Assembly (NCBI RefSeq): GCF_963678635.1
Contig: NC_087066.1
Coordinates: 56,624,312-56,688,311 of the forward strand
Direction of reading: 5' to 3'
DNA: 64,000 bases
Source of the DNA: Symsagittifera roscoffensis
Lineage: Eukaryota > Xenacoelomorpha > Acoela > Convolutidae
Shown: positions 43,869 to 56,264 of the stretch, piece by piece
How positions within the stretch are numbered: the first letter of the stretch is position 1
Layout of the letters: every line of letters begins with the position of its first letter
Position numbers and translations under genes: made by a program
The notes under the pieces: generated by a model
Told to the model about the DNA's origin: nothing
Database searches by the model: none
What the model saw: only the letters and a program-made list of their open reading frames with translations

Positions 43869-44513
43869 TTAGTAAATCAACATTAGCTTACAAGACGGGG
43901 GAACTTGACGTCTCAAAGCTTCTACCTGAAGCCTATTTCTTATAGCTTTCCGAGCTTTGAGGGGTAAGCGGTTTCGCTTCTTACGTGTCTTAAGGATGTT
44001 AAGATTAGCGCTATAACGCCTTAGAAGGAGGAGAGTCTTTAACTCAAGGGAAGGAGGCTGGTGAAGCTCTTTGTACTTCTCAATTAGTACCTGGTCCTTG
44101 GCCTTACGCTTAGAGATAAAGTCTTTAACGACGTTGAGAACGAGAATACCTGTTGAACCTAAACTTTCCTCTATATCCTCGGTTCCGTTCCGTCTACAGT
44201 ATACGATCGCACAAATGTTTGTCCTATACCTTAATAACAAATTGACAAGTTGCTCACTACTCAGCTTGCGGTTATTGTTGCTGCGGTGCCTACTTATCGA
44301 GTTATTAATGGCGTCGTGCCAAATTACAAGGTCTTTACGGTGCGACAAGTAATGATGAAGGTAGTACTGTATTGTTTTCTGAGAGTCCCTAGCGTTAAAG
44401 TTCAAACTTAAACCTGGCTTCGTAAAGCAAGTATCTTTGACGCGCTTCTGGGACGGAGCGGGAAGTTTTCGGAGCGCGTGATCCAAAGAACTAGCTCCTA
44501 GAATGAATACCAT
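43869..44513 (-). CDS. BEL leader ORF, copy 2
   Basis: Same 214-codon frame and translation as 39431-40075, preserved in the second tandem unit. Confidence 0.6.
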   Translation of the reverse strand: MVFILGASSLDHALRKLPAPSQKRVKDTCFTKPGLSLNFNARDSQKTIQYYLHHYLSHRKDLVIWHDAINNSISRHRSNNNRKLSSEQLVNLLLRYRTNICAIVYCRRNGTEDIEESLGSTGILVLNVVKDFISKRKAKDQVLIEKYKELHQPPSLELKTLLLLRRYSANLNILKTRKKRNRLPLKARKAIRNRLQVEALRRQVPPSCKLMLIY

Positions 44514-45793
44514 ACACTTAGGGGACCTATGCGACGGCTTCGTTACGCTTAAGTACCAATGGGGTTGGAAAATTAAGTAGGTCGGTTGAACTCCAACAAC
44601 ACACACGGAGTAAACCTGAGGATGAAAGAATTCAACTTAACTCACTTAATATCACCGTACCTGACCACTTAACTTTACTGCCACGCAACGAAGTCAATAA
44701 TCTGATGGGCTGAAACGGCTTTGTTTTACTCGAAGCGAACTGGCTTTCAGTTTCACCAATGGTGGGTGGGGGATCAGGCAAATTGGTTAAGTTCCAACAA
44801 CACACGCGGAAGAAACCTGAGGATGAAAAAACTCAACTTAATTTGCCTGATATTTTGCTACCAGACCACTTAACATAAGGTTGGTGTCATCTTACAGCAC
44901 AGTTTCGCAGAATTCTGGAGACGTTTTGAGGATTTTTTGGCAATTTTTTTACTTTTTATACAAAATTTTTCAAAAAATTTTGGTCAGCAGGTTCGAGTCA
45001 TAAACCAATCCAAAAAACTAGTCCAGTACCTCTTGTCTATGTTCCGATTTCACTGATTAATAGTCCGCTCACATATATCCAAAAAATTTTGGTATCGAGA
45101 AAAATGTCAAGTCAGTTTGTCTATGTAACGACTGTAGAATATTTCAGTTCAACGGAACTGTCCAAAATTTTTGGGTATCGAGAAAAATTACCGGGGGCTA
45201 GCTTGCGGGAAAATTTCTATCATAAATGACATCGTATTTAAATTTATAGCACAATTGGAGTTTTAAAAGTTTTGGAAACTTCTTACAGTTTTGGAGATTG
45301 GGCGATCACCGGTTTCGGTCGTCTAAGCAGTAAAACAGCATCGCTGCGACGGGTGTCGGGCGTCTCAGTACTTCTAATATCAGGACTTCTAAACAGCAAA
45401 ACAGCACCACTGTCTGGGTAGCAAAACAGCACCACAAGAGCACTGGCAGCAAAGGACCACTGGCAGCAAAGGACCACAGGAGCACTGGCAGCAAAAGAAC
45501 ACAGGAGCACTGGCACAACAGCAACCCTGTCAGAAAAACGGCACCACAGGAAGTCTTACAGCCTTCTCGACCACTCCCCGTCTGTTTGAACTTCTGTATG
45601 AATGAACTGCTTTCGATACTGCAACAATACAGCACCACAGGACGTCTCACAGCTTTCTCGACCACGCCTCGTCTGACTGAGCTGCTTTTTGAATTAACTC
45701 CTTTCGATACTGCTACAATGTAGAATACTGCTCTCTGAGTTAGAGAATACTGTCCTACTGCTACAGAATGTGGTCCCTTGTGGGGCGCCAAAA

Positions 45794-46244
45794 TATGCTC
45801 GCTAATCTCCAAACGAAAATAATTGAATCCAAATTCGTAAATTAATAAGAGATATTTATCGGTAAATAACTCAAGCAATAGATAAATTTCGGTATTTTTC
45901 TATTGATCAGGACATCATACAACATTTTTAGCATCTGTTCGTTTTTGGTACAAATCGGCGCAAGCTAGCCACAAGAACCGGTCGGTAATGTCCTTGAGAC
46001 AAATTGCTCTTTTTGGCGGTCAACCTTAATCAAGGCTGAACCGAATTAGAACCAAAAAACAGTAAAAAACGGTCAAATGGGGCTATAGCCCCTCGGGTCT
46101 ACATGTTTTAAGGTCTGCATATGGGGGGACTCGAACCCGGTTGACCGGCGTGAGAGACTTGTCTCTAGGCCGCTCGGCCAACTGTGCTTGTTTTATATGC
46201 ATCTATACTTGTTTTATTCTACACTCTTGTTTTGCATTGCAACA
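45794..46244 (-). repeat. BEL 5' LTR, triplication unit 2
   Basis: Identical by eye to 41356-41806, with TATA box and Pol III-like boxes intact. The host flank CTCCCCGC follows as in unit 1. Confidence 0.95.
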
Positions 46245-46297
46245 CTCCCCGCTTATAAGTGTATATTAAGTCCACTGTGTAGATCAGACCGCTGTTG

Positions 46298-46718
46298 CTC
46301 GATTAGCATAAAGCTCGACTAGCATAAAAGTTTAAAAACATTTTAAAAAAATCGAAAGCGTAATTTCGATAGCCTAATTTCTCAGAAATACAAAACTACA
46401 GTTTTAATCCGCTCAAACTGAAACGTGCTTTTCCGTGAAATAGAAAATTGAGCTACGGAGAAATTAAGTAATCAACAAAAAAATGAAAGTTTTCATCCCA
46501 TGAATTTTGATTAGTCACACCATGATCTGTAATGGCTTGAACAGAACGCTGATTACCGCTGATTTAAATGTGTATAAAAATTGTGATTAAATATATTTTT
46601 GAGTATAAAGATTTAAATTTCGATAACATATGATTTTTGTGTTCCAATTTTTATGCTAATCGATACGATTTTCAATTTAAAATATTTTCTGCCATTCGAG
46701 CTTTATGCTAGTCGATAC
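46298..46718. mobile_element. small inverted-repeat element (MITE-like), unit 2
   Basis: Copy of 41860-42280 at +4438; one base differs in the right part (CTGCCATTCG instead of CTGCAATTCG). Confidence 0.6.
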
Positions 46719-47028
46719 ACCGCCGACCAGACCTGTCTCTTGGCACTCACTCAAACTTTGATTATTATATGCATGGTTCTAAGGGGTCTAGGACAACATG
46801 TTGACGGGGCTGCAATTTTAGTTCATAATAAGCGTTCTTCATTATAATGCACTACTTAAAAGTGGCATCGGATAGCAGGATTTTGAAATGCACAAAAAAT
46901 ACACAGGAAAAACCAGTGCTCAGAATCAACAATGTTATAAAAAGCTCGTCAAATTCAGATTTTCTGTAAGACAGTTTTCAAATTAATCGTATGTCATGAC
47001 TTTCAACACAAAGGTCTGTCTTGGTCTT

Positions 47029-48222
47029 TCAACTCATGGTCTGTAAAGGAACAGCAGACGGTGGTGGTAACACGTGTGCACTAGAATGCATATTGTTAAC
47101 TGGGAATGGAACAGAGGCTGGGAATGAAACAGAAGCTTGCAATGGCAAACGGCTTGCACTGCCAAATTGAGGCATAGCCCGATGTCCATAACTATGGATT
47201 CCAGGGTCACTCAATGCTGTGTGCTCATGGTTATGACTATTACTGGTGTGAATTGCATAAGCAAGGAGGGCGGAAGTCGTCGGTCCTGACGAAATGGGTA
47301 CACGAGTGAAGGCCTGCAAACCTGGCGCACTAGCAACGTCGGGAGGTGCTTGTGAACTAACAGAGTCTACCCAATCATTAGTTCGATCGGTTGCTACCTT
47401 TGAAATAGGTTGACTTACTCCTGTTAAGTTACTTTCCGCTACCTTCTCGCTAACCTCAGATGAACTGTCCTCAAGTTCAAACGCTTTCAATTCCATTTCA
47501 ATTAGTTGCTTTTTATGATTTTCAGCCAATTGCTCTAGTTCCAGCTGACTTTGTTCGAACTTAAGACGGTTCTCTTGCTCTTTAAGTCTTAAAGACACTT
47601 GATACTGCCTTTCCAGCTCCTCATGGCGTCGTTTTACTAAAGCTAACTCATGCCGTTTCTCACTTGATGACATAGTGCGAACAGTCGACGTATGACGAGT
47701 AGAAGCAGATTTATCAGACTTATGTGAGTCAAGCTTTCTACTATCCTTAGACTGATTAGAGACCTTAGACCTGTTTTCAGATACTCGTGCTGCTGAATCA
47801 CTTGTTTTGTGCGAGCGTGAGGATGTCTCAGACCTAGTTTGTTGTAAAGATCCCTTGCCCCCTGTAATGCCGGCTGCTGGAAATGACGAAGGTTCAAGGC
47901 TCATCTTGTAACTCTGAGCTTCGTGCATTACTTTATCGTTCATTTCGGTTACTTTCTTAAGCCAAAGGTCTTGCTGAGCAATAATTTTTTCAGGATTTTC
48001 CGTTTTTCCCGCTAACTTAATTAATTGCTCATTGACGTCGACAGCTTTTTCCAACGCAATTTTACATTTGTAAACAGCATTATCAATTTTTGTAGTGCGA
48101 CTATTATTCTCAATGTACTCAAGTAATAATGAGTGACCTTTAAGCAGCTCATTTTCTAGATTTAGACGGGTTTCGAATAACTTGCGTATCTTATTTTGGA
48201 ATTTTTCGTCCATGTTTTTCAC
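47029..48222 (-). pseudogene. gag: BEL gag N-terminal fragment, copy 3
   Basis: 397 codons, open like copy 2. Two amino-acid changes relative to copy 2 were noticed (R to K near residue 69, and H to Y in the ALLAHAIH segment). Ends at the 2/3 junction. Confidence 0.9.
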
Positions 48223-48306
48223 AAATTGACAATATTCTACGGATGCTCACTTATAGAAAACAATCAATAAAATGAGATACTGTTTTGGTACGTAATCAAA
48301 TTGGCA

Positions 48307-48951
48307 TTAGTAAATCAACATTAGCTTACAAGACGGGGGAACTTGACGTCTCAAAGCTTCTACCTGAAGCCTATTTCTTATAGCTTTCCGAGCTTTGAGG
48401 GGTAAGCGGTTTCGCTTCTTACGTGTCTTAAGGATGTTAAGATTAGCGCTATAACGCCTTAGAAGGAGGAGAGTCTTTAACTCAAGGGAAGGAGGCTGGT
48501 GAAGCTCTTTGTACTTCTCAATTAGTACCTGGTCCTTGGCCTTACGCTTAGAGATAAAGTCTTTAACGACGTTGAGAACGAGAATACCTGTTGAACCTAA
48601 ACTTTCCTCTATATCCTCGGTTCCGTTCCGTCTACAGTATACGATCGCACAAATGTTTGTCCTATACCTTAATAACAAATTGACAAGTTGCTCACTACTC
48701 AGCTTGCGGTTATTGTTGCTGCGGTGCCTACTTATCGAGTTATTAATGGCGTCGTGCCAAATTACAAGGTCTTTACGGTGCGACAAGTAATGATGAAGGT
48801 AGTACTGTATTGTTTTCTGAGAGTCCCTAGCGTTAAAGCTCAAACTTAAACCTGGCTTCGTAAAGCAAGTATCTTTGACGCGCTTCTGGGACGGAGCGGG
48901 AAGTTTTCGGAGCGCGTGATCCAAAGAACTAGCTCCTAGAATGAATACCAT
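48307..48951 (-). CDS. BEL leader ORF, copy 3
   Basis: Open over the same 214 codons. One change relative to the other copies was noticed (LSLNF to LSLSF). The frame is conserved in all three units, but the units are too young for this to prove selection. Confidence 0.6.
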   Translation of the reverse strand: MVFILGASSLDHALRKLPAPSQKRVKDTCFTKPGLSLSFNARDSQKTIQYYLHHYLSHRKDLVIWHDAINNSISRHRSNNNRKLSSEQLVNLLLRYRTNICAIVYCRRNGTEDIEESLGSTGILVLNVVKDFISKRKAKDQVLIEKYKELHQPPSLELKTLLLLRRYSANLNILKTRKKRNRLPLKARKAIRNRLQVEALRRQVPPSCKLMLIY

Positions 48952-50231
48952 ACACTTAGGGGACCTATGCGACGGCTTCGTTACGCTTAAGTACCAATGG
49001 GGTTGGAAAATTAAGTAGGTCGGTTGAACTCCAACAACACACACGGAGTAAACCTGAGGATGAAAGAATTCAACTTAACTCACTTAATATCACCGTACCT
49101 GACCACTTAACTTTACTGCCACGCAACGAAGTCAATAATCTGATGGGCTGAAACGGCTTTGTTTTACTCGAAGCGAACTGGCTTTCAGTTTCACCAATGG
49201 TGGGTGGGGGATCAGGCAAATTGGTTAAGTTCCAACAACACACGCGGAAGAAACCTGAGGATGAAAAAACTCAACTTAATTTGCCTGATATTTTGCTACC
49301 AGACCACTTAACATAAGGTTGGTGTCATCTTACAGCACAGTTTCGCAGAATTCTGGAGACGTTTTGAGGATTTTTTGGCAATTTTTTTACTTTTTATACA
49401 AAATTTTTCAGAAAATTTTGGTCAGCAGGTTCGAGTCATAAACCAATCCAAAAAACTAGTCCAGTACCTCTTGTCTATGTTCCGATTTCACTGATTAATA
49501 GTCCGCTCACATATATCCAAAAATTTTTGGTATCGAGAAAAATGTCAAGTCAGTTTGTCTATGTAACGACTGTAGAATATTTCAGTTCAACGGAACTGTC
49601 CAAAATTTTTGGGTATCGAGAAAAATTACCGGGGGCTAGCTTGCGGGAAAATTTCTATCATAAATGACATCGTATTTAAATTTATAGCACAATTGGAGTT
49701 TTAAAAGTTTTGGAAACTTCTTACAGTTTTGGAGATTGGGCGATCACCGGTTTCGGTCGTCTAAGCAGTAAAACAGCATCGCTGCGACGGGTGTCGGGCG
49801 TCTCAGTACTTCTAATATCAGGACTTCTAAACAGCAAAACAGCACCACTGTCTGGGTAGCAAAACAGCACCACAAGAGCACTGGCAGCAAAGGACCACTG
49901 GCAGCAAAGGACCACAGGAGCACTGGCAGCAAAAGAACACAGGAGCACTGGCACAACAGCAACCCTGTCAGAAAAACGGCACCACAGGAAGTCTTACAGC
50001 CTTCTCGACCACTCCCCGTCTGTTTGAACTTCTGTATGAATGAACTGCTTTCGATACTGCAACAATACAGCACCACAGGACGTCTCACAGCTTTCTCGAC
50101 CACGCCTCGTCTGACTGAGCTGCTTTTTGAATTAACTCCTTTCGATACTGCTACAATGTAGAATACTGCTCTCTGAGTTAGAGAATACTGTCCTACTGCT
50201 ACAGAATGTGGTCCCTTGTGGGGCGCCAAAA

Positions 50232-50682
50232 TATGCTCGCTAATCTCCAAACGAAAATAATTGAATCCAAATTCGTAAATTAATAAGAGATATTTATCGG
50301 TAAATAACTCAAGCAATAGATAAATTTCGGTATTTTTCTATTGATCAGGACATCATACAACATTTTTAGCATCTGTTCGTTTTTGGTACAAATCGGCGCA
50401 AGCTAGCCACAAGAACCGGTCGGTAATGTCCTTGAGACAAATTGCTCTTTTTGGCGGTCAACCTTAATCAAGGCTGAACCGAATTAGAACCAAAAAACAG
50501 TAAAAAACGGTCAAATGGGGCTATAGCCCCTCGGGTCTACATGTTTTAAGGTCTGCATATGGGGGGACTCGAACCCGGTTGACCGTCGTGAGAGACTTGT
50601 CTCTAGGCCGCTCGGCCAACTGTGCTTGTTTTATATGCATCTATACTTGTTTTATTCTACACTCTTGTTTTGCATTGCAACA
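50232..50682 (-). repeat. BEL 5' LTR, triplication unit 3
   Basis: Same 451-bp sequence with one change near 50586 (GACCGTCGTG instead of GACCGGCGTG), inside the tRNA-like part. Confidence 0.95.
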
Positions 50683-50735
50683 CTCCCCGCTTATAAGTGT
50701 ATATTAAGTCCACTGTGTAGATCAGACCGCTGTTG

Positions 50736-51156
50736 CTCGATTAGCATAAAGCTCGACTAGCATAAAAGTTTAAAAACATTTTAAAAAAATCGAAAGCGTA
50801 ATTTCGATAGCCTAATTTCTCAGAAATACAAAACTACAGTTTTAATCCGCTCAAACTGAAACGTGCTTTTCCGTGAAATAGAAAATTGAGCTACGGAGAA
50901 ATTAAGTAATCAACAAAAAAATGAAAGTTTTCATCCCATGAATTTTGATTAGTCACACCATGATCTGTAATGGCTTGAACAGAACGCTGATTACCGCTGA
51001 TTTAAATGTGTATAAAAATTGTGATTAAATATATTTTTGAGTATAAAGATTTAAATTTCGATAACATATGATTTTTGTGTTCCAATTTTTATGCTAATCG
51101 ATACGATTTTCAATTTAAAATATTTTCTGCCATTCGAGCTTTATGCTAGTCGATAC
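50736..51156. mobile_element. small inverted-repeat element (MITE-like), unit 3
   Basis: Copy of 41860-42280 at +8876, sharing the CTGCCATTCG variant with unit 2. Unit 3 therefore resembles unit 2 more than unit 1 here. Confidence 0.6.
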
Positions 51157-51633
51157 ACCGCCGACCAGACCTGTCTCTTGGCACTCACTCAAACTTTGAT
51201 TATTATATGCATGGTTCTAAGGGGTCTAGGACAACATGTTGACGGGGCTGCAATTTTAGTTCATAATAAGCGTTCTTCATTATAATGCACTACTTAAAAG
51301 TGGCATCGGATAGCAGGATTTTGAAATGCACAAAAAATACACAGGAAAAACCAGTGCTCAGAATCAACAATGTTATAAAAAGCTCGTCAAATTCAGATTT
51401 TCTGTAAGACAGTTTTCAAATTAATCGTATGTCATGACTTTCAACACAAAATTCGGCTTGAAGTCCCGTATTTTACGATTCGCCTTGAAATCCCGTCGGC
51501 ATGATTTCCGGCACCCAGTTCTATGGTAGTACTTATAAACTAATTTTACGGGTTAAATTCGTGAGAGCTAATTTTGTCAGAATGATAACAAGGCGCGTTT
51601 ACTTTGAGGGCAATCATTTTACTGTGCTCTTAC

Positions 51634-51710
51634 CGATGACTTTTGGAAACTGGCCGTTTGAGAATTAGTCATTCGACGAGACTCCTCGAATCTTCTGTGG
51701 CTCTGCAGAC
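51634..51710 (-). CDS. exon 3 of the multi-pass membrane protein gene
   Basis: Acceptor TTTTGTTTTAG|GT and strong donor AAAGTCATCG|GTAAGA. 77 nt, phase 1 in, phase 0 out, which is exactly what exons 2 and 4 need. Encodes LQSHRRFEESRRM then TNSQTASFQKSS, a basic, Ser/Gln-rich linker. It is the last exon before the 24-kb retrotransposon-filled intron. Confidence 0.75.
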
Positions 51711-51884
51711 CTAAAACAAAAAATTGATTTCGACTACATACCATCTCATTCGCACGTATTCAACATTTTGTACAATATCTTTTTGAACTAATACGCCCAG
51801 TTCTAAAGTTTCAACATTTTCCCCAAGAGCGATTGAAATATCATACATAAAACGTGAACTCAAGTACATAGTTCTGTAACTTAC

Positions 51885-52073
51885 CCAATTTTTTCTGTAT
51901 CACCCCCTCTCGGTATGCCCGTGTCTTGTGTCCATTGTGCCCCCATGCATGACTCACGATATCTTCCATAGTGTCGTACGTTTGAGTCATGCATGAGTCC
52001 GAGAGAACGTGGCCCTCTCCCTCCGAGACATGTGATTGGTTGATCGAGTACAGGTTGGGTTCCACCGAGTATC
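51885..52073 (-). CDS. exon 2 of the multi-pass membrane protein gene
   Basis: Acceptor AAAACCTCCAG|GA and donor AAATTGG|GTAAGT, phase 1 on both sides. Encodes YSVEPNLYSINQSHVSEGEG, SDSCMTQTYDTMEDIVSHAW and AYREGVIQKKLG. Hydrophilic with acidic patches, no signal peptide. Two other frames are also open, but only this one fits the phases of exons 1 and 3. Confidence 0.8.
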
Positions 52074-52099
52074 CTGGAGGTTTTAATAACATGTTTAAT

Positions 52100-53200
52100 A
52101 ATGCAAAAATGATGTTTTCGGAGTGCGCGGAAAGTCGATTGGGATGAGCTAAGAAAAGTCGACAAAACTACTTAAAAATTTTGATAATCCGTCCCTTCAT
52201 GGGCCATGAAGGTAAAATGAAAGGACACAAAAGTGAACAAAATCTAGCCTTCGGTAAGTTTTCTTCAAAATTTAAAATAAATTACAACTATATTAAAAAG
52301 TAAAAGAAAAATAAATAAAATAGTTTATGAAATCAATTCCTTATTCAATTGTAGATTGTTTTCAGGCAGATAAATAGATACATGTACACATTTCAATATC
52401 TAAGAACCTATATCTAAATTCATTATTTACTGCGGGAAGATCACAGTTGGATATACAGATTCGTTTTCAAGTGTCTTCAAACGAGATGTTTTTTCTTTTG
52501 TTTTTCATGAAAATAGTAGTTTCGTCCTTTTTGTGCATAATGTGACGCAATCACTATACAAACGGGTATGAAGTTAGTGATTGGAGACAAATCGGCAAAA
52601 ATTGTCGTCGAAAAAAAAACGAATAACAAACAAAAATTGAAAACAATTGAAAAATAATCTGAAAGTATTTGTAGTACTGCGGTTGCAGTAACCTCTTGAT
52701 GCTAGATATATTAATCTATTGTTATCTATTATTTTCAAGGCCATAAGCACCGGCCTAAAATAAAAAGACTGTTGGCCAGTTGGCCATACATACGTATGGA
52801 ACTAAGCCAGTAGATCTGAGCTAGAAAAAGAAAGACAAAAAGATCAAGTTCGGAGAGTTTATTGAAATTCTTATTAGTTTTACAACTTAAGTTACAAGAA
52901 GTTTCATTGGTTATCAAAGTATTTTTCTAAAGTTATTTAATACATTTAATTGCAAACAAGCGCTGAATGAAGCTTCTCAAAACTGTTTTCGCTTTATTAA
53001 TGTCAAGGTTTCTTAGTCTAATTGACCAACTTTCTATTATACGAACGTAACCCGAACGCTCAAAATTACACTGAAACTCAAAAATTTCATGATGGTTTTT
53101 CTCGGCACTCGGACAAGTTTATACAAACTTTTAAAATTGTTCAAATTATGACTGAAAGGAGTTTAATATGATATATCGTTCGACTCATTCCGATGATAGT
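52100..53200. other. intron 1, AT-rich, no feature
   Basis: Sequence between exon 2 and the duplicated first-exon region. A 60-codon minus frame (52735-52917) has no splice context. No mobile element recognised. Confidence 0.5.
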
Positions 53201-54061
53201 TTGTGGTACCTGATTTCGTGTGGAAAAAAAACTAAAAGACACCTGAATGCAGAGTTCGTACACATTTTGAATTATGGTAAAAATGAGAAAAAAAGCAATA
53301 GAAAAGTTTCGTTTTTCAAACTAGCAGCATTTTAAGCTCGGAAAAATGAATTGCAGTGATGAGCGTTCCAAAGCTAAAATTGAAGACATTAATTTTGAAA
53401 ACTGCTGTTTTTTTGTTAATCTGATGAAAGTTGGATGCAAAGTTGCTGATTTCTTGTACACAGTTACATTATAATGTAATTTGCCTAGCCCTAAAAAATC
53501 TTAGTTATACTTTTGTTCCTGAAAAACTTAAGTTGTGATTTTTCATATCTCATAAAAATGAAAATCTTGGGGCAAAAATAATTGGTTGTTAACTCTAAAA
53601 TGAATGATATTGAAATACTCTAAATTAACTTGAATGTTGCTGCCAACATTTTTAGACATATGCTGCCAATTTCAGTTTCATTTTAAGATCTGTAAACTAC
53701 TGAATAAAACACGGAATAAGAGGTTGCGTAGTTAACCTTAGATGCCATTTTTTGCAATCTAAAAAGCCTGCTCTCCAAATTTGGTGCGTTTTTTATCTAA
53801 AAATCGTGTATTCAAGTTTTCATCATAGATCAAACCAAAGTTTTTTGTGCGGAATAAATTTGCTTTTACTTTTTCTTGCAAAAATTTTTGTTTGTTTTTG
53901 TTGTTTTTTGAAAACCTTTATTTTTTTTCTTTATCCAATTTATGAATTTAATTTTCAAACAGTTTTAAGTTGTGTTAAAACTTTTGGCGTTTTTCTTCCG
54001 AGTCGGCGTTTTTATGCGTGGTTGTACTAAATACGAATGGCAGTATCATCAATATTTACTC

Positions 54062-54492
54062 CAGGCGCGGATCTAGGAATTTCTCGGGGAGGGGGGCGGA
54101 TTTTCAAAAAACAATTGAAAATTTTGTCGACCTTTTTTATAAGGTCAACCAATATGATTTTGTGAGCTCTCCCAAAGCACTAAAAAGTCCCTTTTTAGTC
54201 CAAATATTCTGCGACATGGCACAATTTTGAAATAACAGGCCAAAAAAGGTGTTTTTAGGCACTTTTTGGAAAATTTTGACCGTAAAGTCGCGTTTTTCGG
54301 CGCGCTCCCCCCTTTAAAATAGTATAGATTGGCGCAGAAGGCTCCTTTAGAAAAATTTTAAGGTCAGTCTGCCAAAAATGGATATCTCAAAATAGTACAA
54401 AGGGGGCACTCTTTGGGTCGGCAGGGGATCGAATCCCAGAAGAAGGAAAAGCGTCCGCCTACCCCGCCCCCTCCCCCCTAAGTCCGCTACTG
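54062..54492. mobile_element. hAT-like MITE in duplication unit A
   Basis: CAGGCGCGGATCTAGG ... CCTAAGTCCGCTACTG form imperfect inverted ends. The interior (GATATCTCAAAATAGTACAAAG, GGTCGGCAGGGGATCG) matches the elements at 17927 and 18442. Lies between exon 1A and exon 2. Confidence 0.75.
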
Positions 54493-54574
54493 ATCTAGTA
54501 AGGTTTGTCTACTTCTGACTACTACTTGTTTTTTTTTCTTTTGTCTACAAAAAATTTAGTGTTAGTTCCACTAC

Positions 54575-54761
54575 CTGAAGAAAACAGAAATTGGCTGCTT
54601 TCCCCGTGGTAATCGGGCTCGACTGTCTCCGAGTGCTCGCTGATGATCGGATACTCCGACCACTGACTGCTTCCATCGATCCCTCCTTGGTCTATACTAC
54701 CGCTAGGTTTTTTTCTTCTTTTCGCGAACACTCTGGAGAGATTTGAACTTCTTGAATCCAT
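54575..54761 (-). CDS. exon 1A of the multi-pass membrane protein gene
   Basis: ATG at 54761, 62 codons plus one base, donor TTCTTCAG|GTAGTG, phase 1 into exon 2. Begins MDSRSSNLSRVFAKRRKKPS, then GSIDQGGIDGSSQWSEYPII and DYHGESSQFLFSS. No signal peptide, so the N-terminus is probably cytosolic with a basic patch. Near-identical to exon 1B, with at least two residue differences (N7/F7, R15/G15). Confidence 0.75.
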
Positions 54762-56264
54762 CTCAATTTAAACTTTGTTTATTTCGATTAACTAATAATA
54801 AAAACAATAACTGTTTTGACCTTTTGAATGCGAGGGTATGAAGTTTAGTTATAATTAAGTTCAGTGCTTGGCATATCTTAGGACAGAGGTCATAGAAGTA
54901 GTAACATTAGATCAATCTAGTCAAGATGATCTAAATAGTTCAAGAAATCCTTGTTAAAAACAAAGAGAAGAAAATCTAACCAATTTAAACAATTCAACAA
55001 CTACAAAGTGTTTTCAAAATATGTTTTTTGTAAAATCTTTTCTCATTTTACAGAAGTTTATGTTTTTTCTTGCAATTCTGATACTTTTCATTAAGTTGAA
55101 TTGCTTTTTGTTCACGCATGTTAATCGCGGTTTTATCGATGTTTCAATGCAATTTGTACTGGTTTGAATTATACTAAAATTAGAGTAATGGTTTGAAATG
55201 ATCGATTGAAAAGAAAAAAAAATTAATCTCGTTTTTCTCATATTCAGTTAACTTTGAACAAAAAAAAAGATGCGGACAGAAAAGTTTACACCAATATCTC
55301 ATTGTTAAAACGAGTTAGCAAATTTGGTTCAAAATTAAGAAGTGAAACACGGTCAGTTGTAGATAATCTTACATCAATTGACCCTGTTAAACTGTTAAAT
55401 CAATTGTGGTACCTGATTTCGTGTGGAAAAAAAACTAAAAGACACCTGAATGCAGAGTTCGTACACATTTTGAATTATGGTAAAAATGAGAAAAAAAGCA
55501 ATAGAAAAGTTTCGTTTTTCAAACTAGCAGCATTTTAAGCTCGGAAAAATGAATTGCAGTGATGAGCGTTCCAAAGCTAAAATTGAAGACATTAATTTTG
55601 AAAACTGCTGTTTTTTTGTTAATCTGATGAAAGTTGGATGCAAAGTTGCTGATTTCTTGTACACAGTTACATTATAATGTAATTTGCCTAGCCCTAAAAA
55701 ATCTTAGTTATACTTTTGTTCCTGAAAAACTTAAGTTGTGATTTTTCATATCTCATAAAAATGAAAATCTTGGGGCAAAAATAATTGGTTGTTAACTCTA
55801 AAATGAATGATATTGAAATACTCTAAATTAACTTGAATGTTGCTGCCAACATTTTTAGACATATGCTGCCAATTTCAGTTTCATTTTAAGATCTGTAAAC
55901 TACTGAATAAAACACGGAATAAGAGGTTGCGTAGTTAACCTTAGATGCCATTTTTTGCAATCTAAAAAGCCTGCTCTCCAAATTTGGTGCGTTTCTTATC
56001 TAAAAATTGTGTATTCAAGTTTTCATCATAGATCAAACCAAAGTTTTTTGTGCGGAATAAAATAGCTTTTACTTTTTCTTGCAAAAATTTTTGTTTGTTT
56101 TTGTTGTTTTTTGAAAACCTTTATTTTTTTTCTTTATCCAATTTATGAATTTAATTTTCAAGCAGTTTTAAGTTGTGTTAAAACTTTTGGCGTTTTTCTT
56201 CCGAGTCGGCGTTTTTATGCGTGGTTGTACTAAATACGAATGGCAGTATCATCAACATTTACTC

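Larger units (their letters stand above)
38155..51450. repeat. tandem triplication of a 4438-bp BEL-plus-flank segment
   Basis: Units: 38155-42592, 42593-47030 and 47031-51450. Each holds the N-terminal gag region, the leader ORF, the BEL leader, the 5' LTR and about 770 bp of host intron to the right of the insertion. All features repeat at exactly +4438. Differences are rare single bases. The junctions 1/2 and 2/3 are identical and include an 18-base filler (GGTCTGTCTTGGTCTTTC) that is absent after unit 3, where unique intron sequence resumes at 51451. Confidence 0.95.

Noticed and set aside
54410-54440. GGGGATCGAATCCC in the hAT-like MITE as a Pol III B box
   Set aside because: No A box at suitable spacing; the word arises from the MITE interior and is altered in the other copies.
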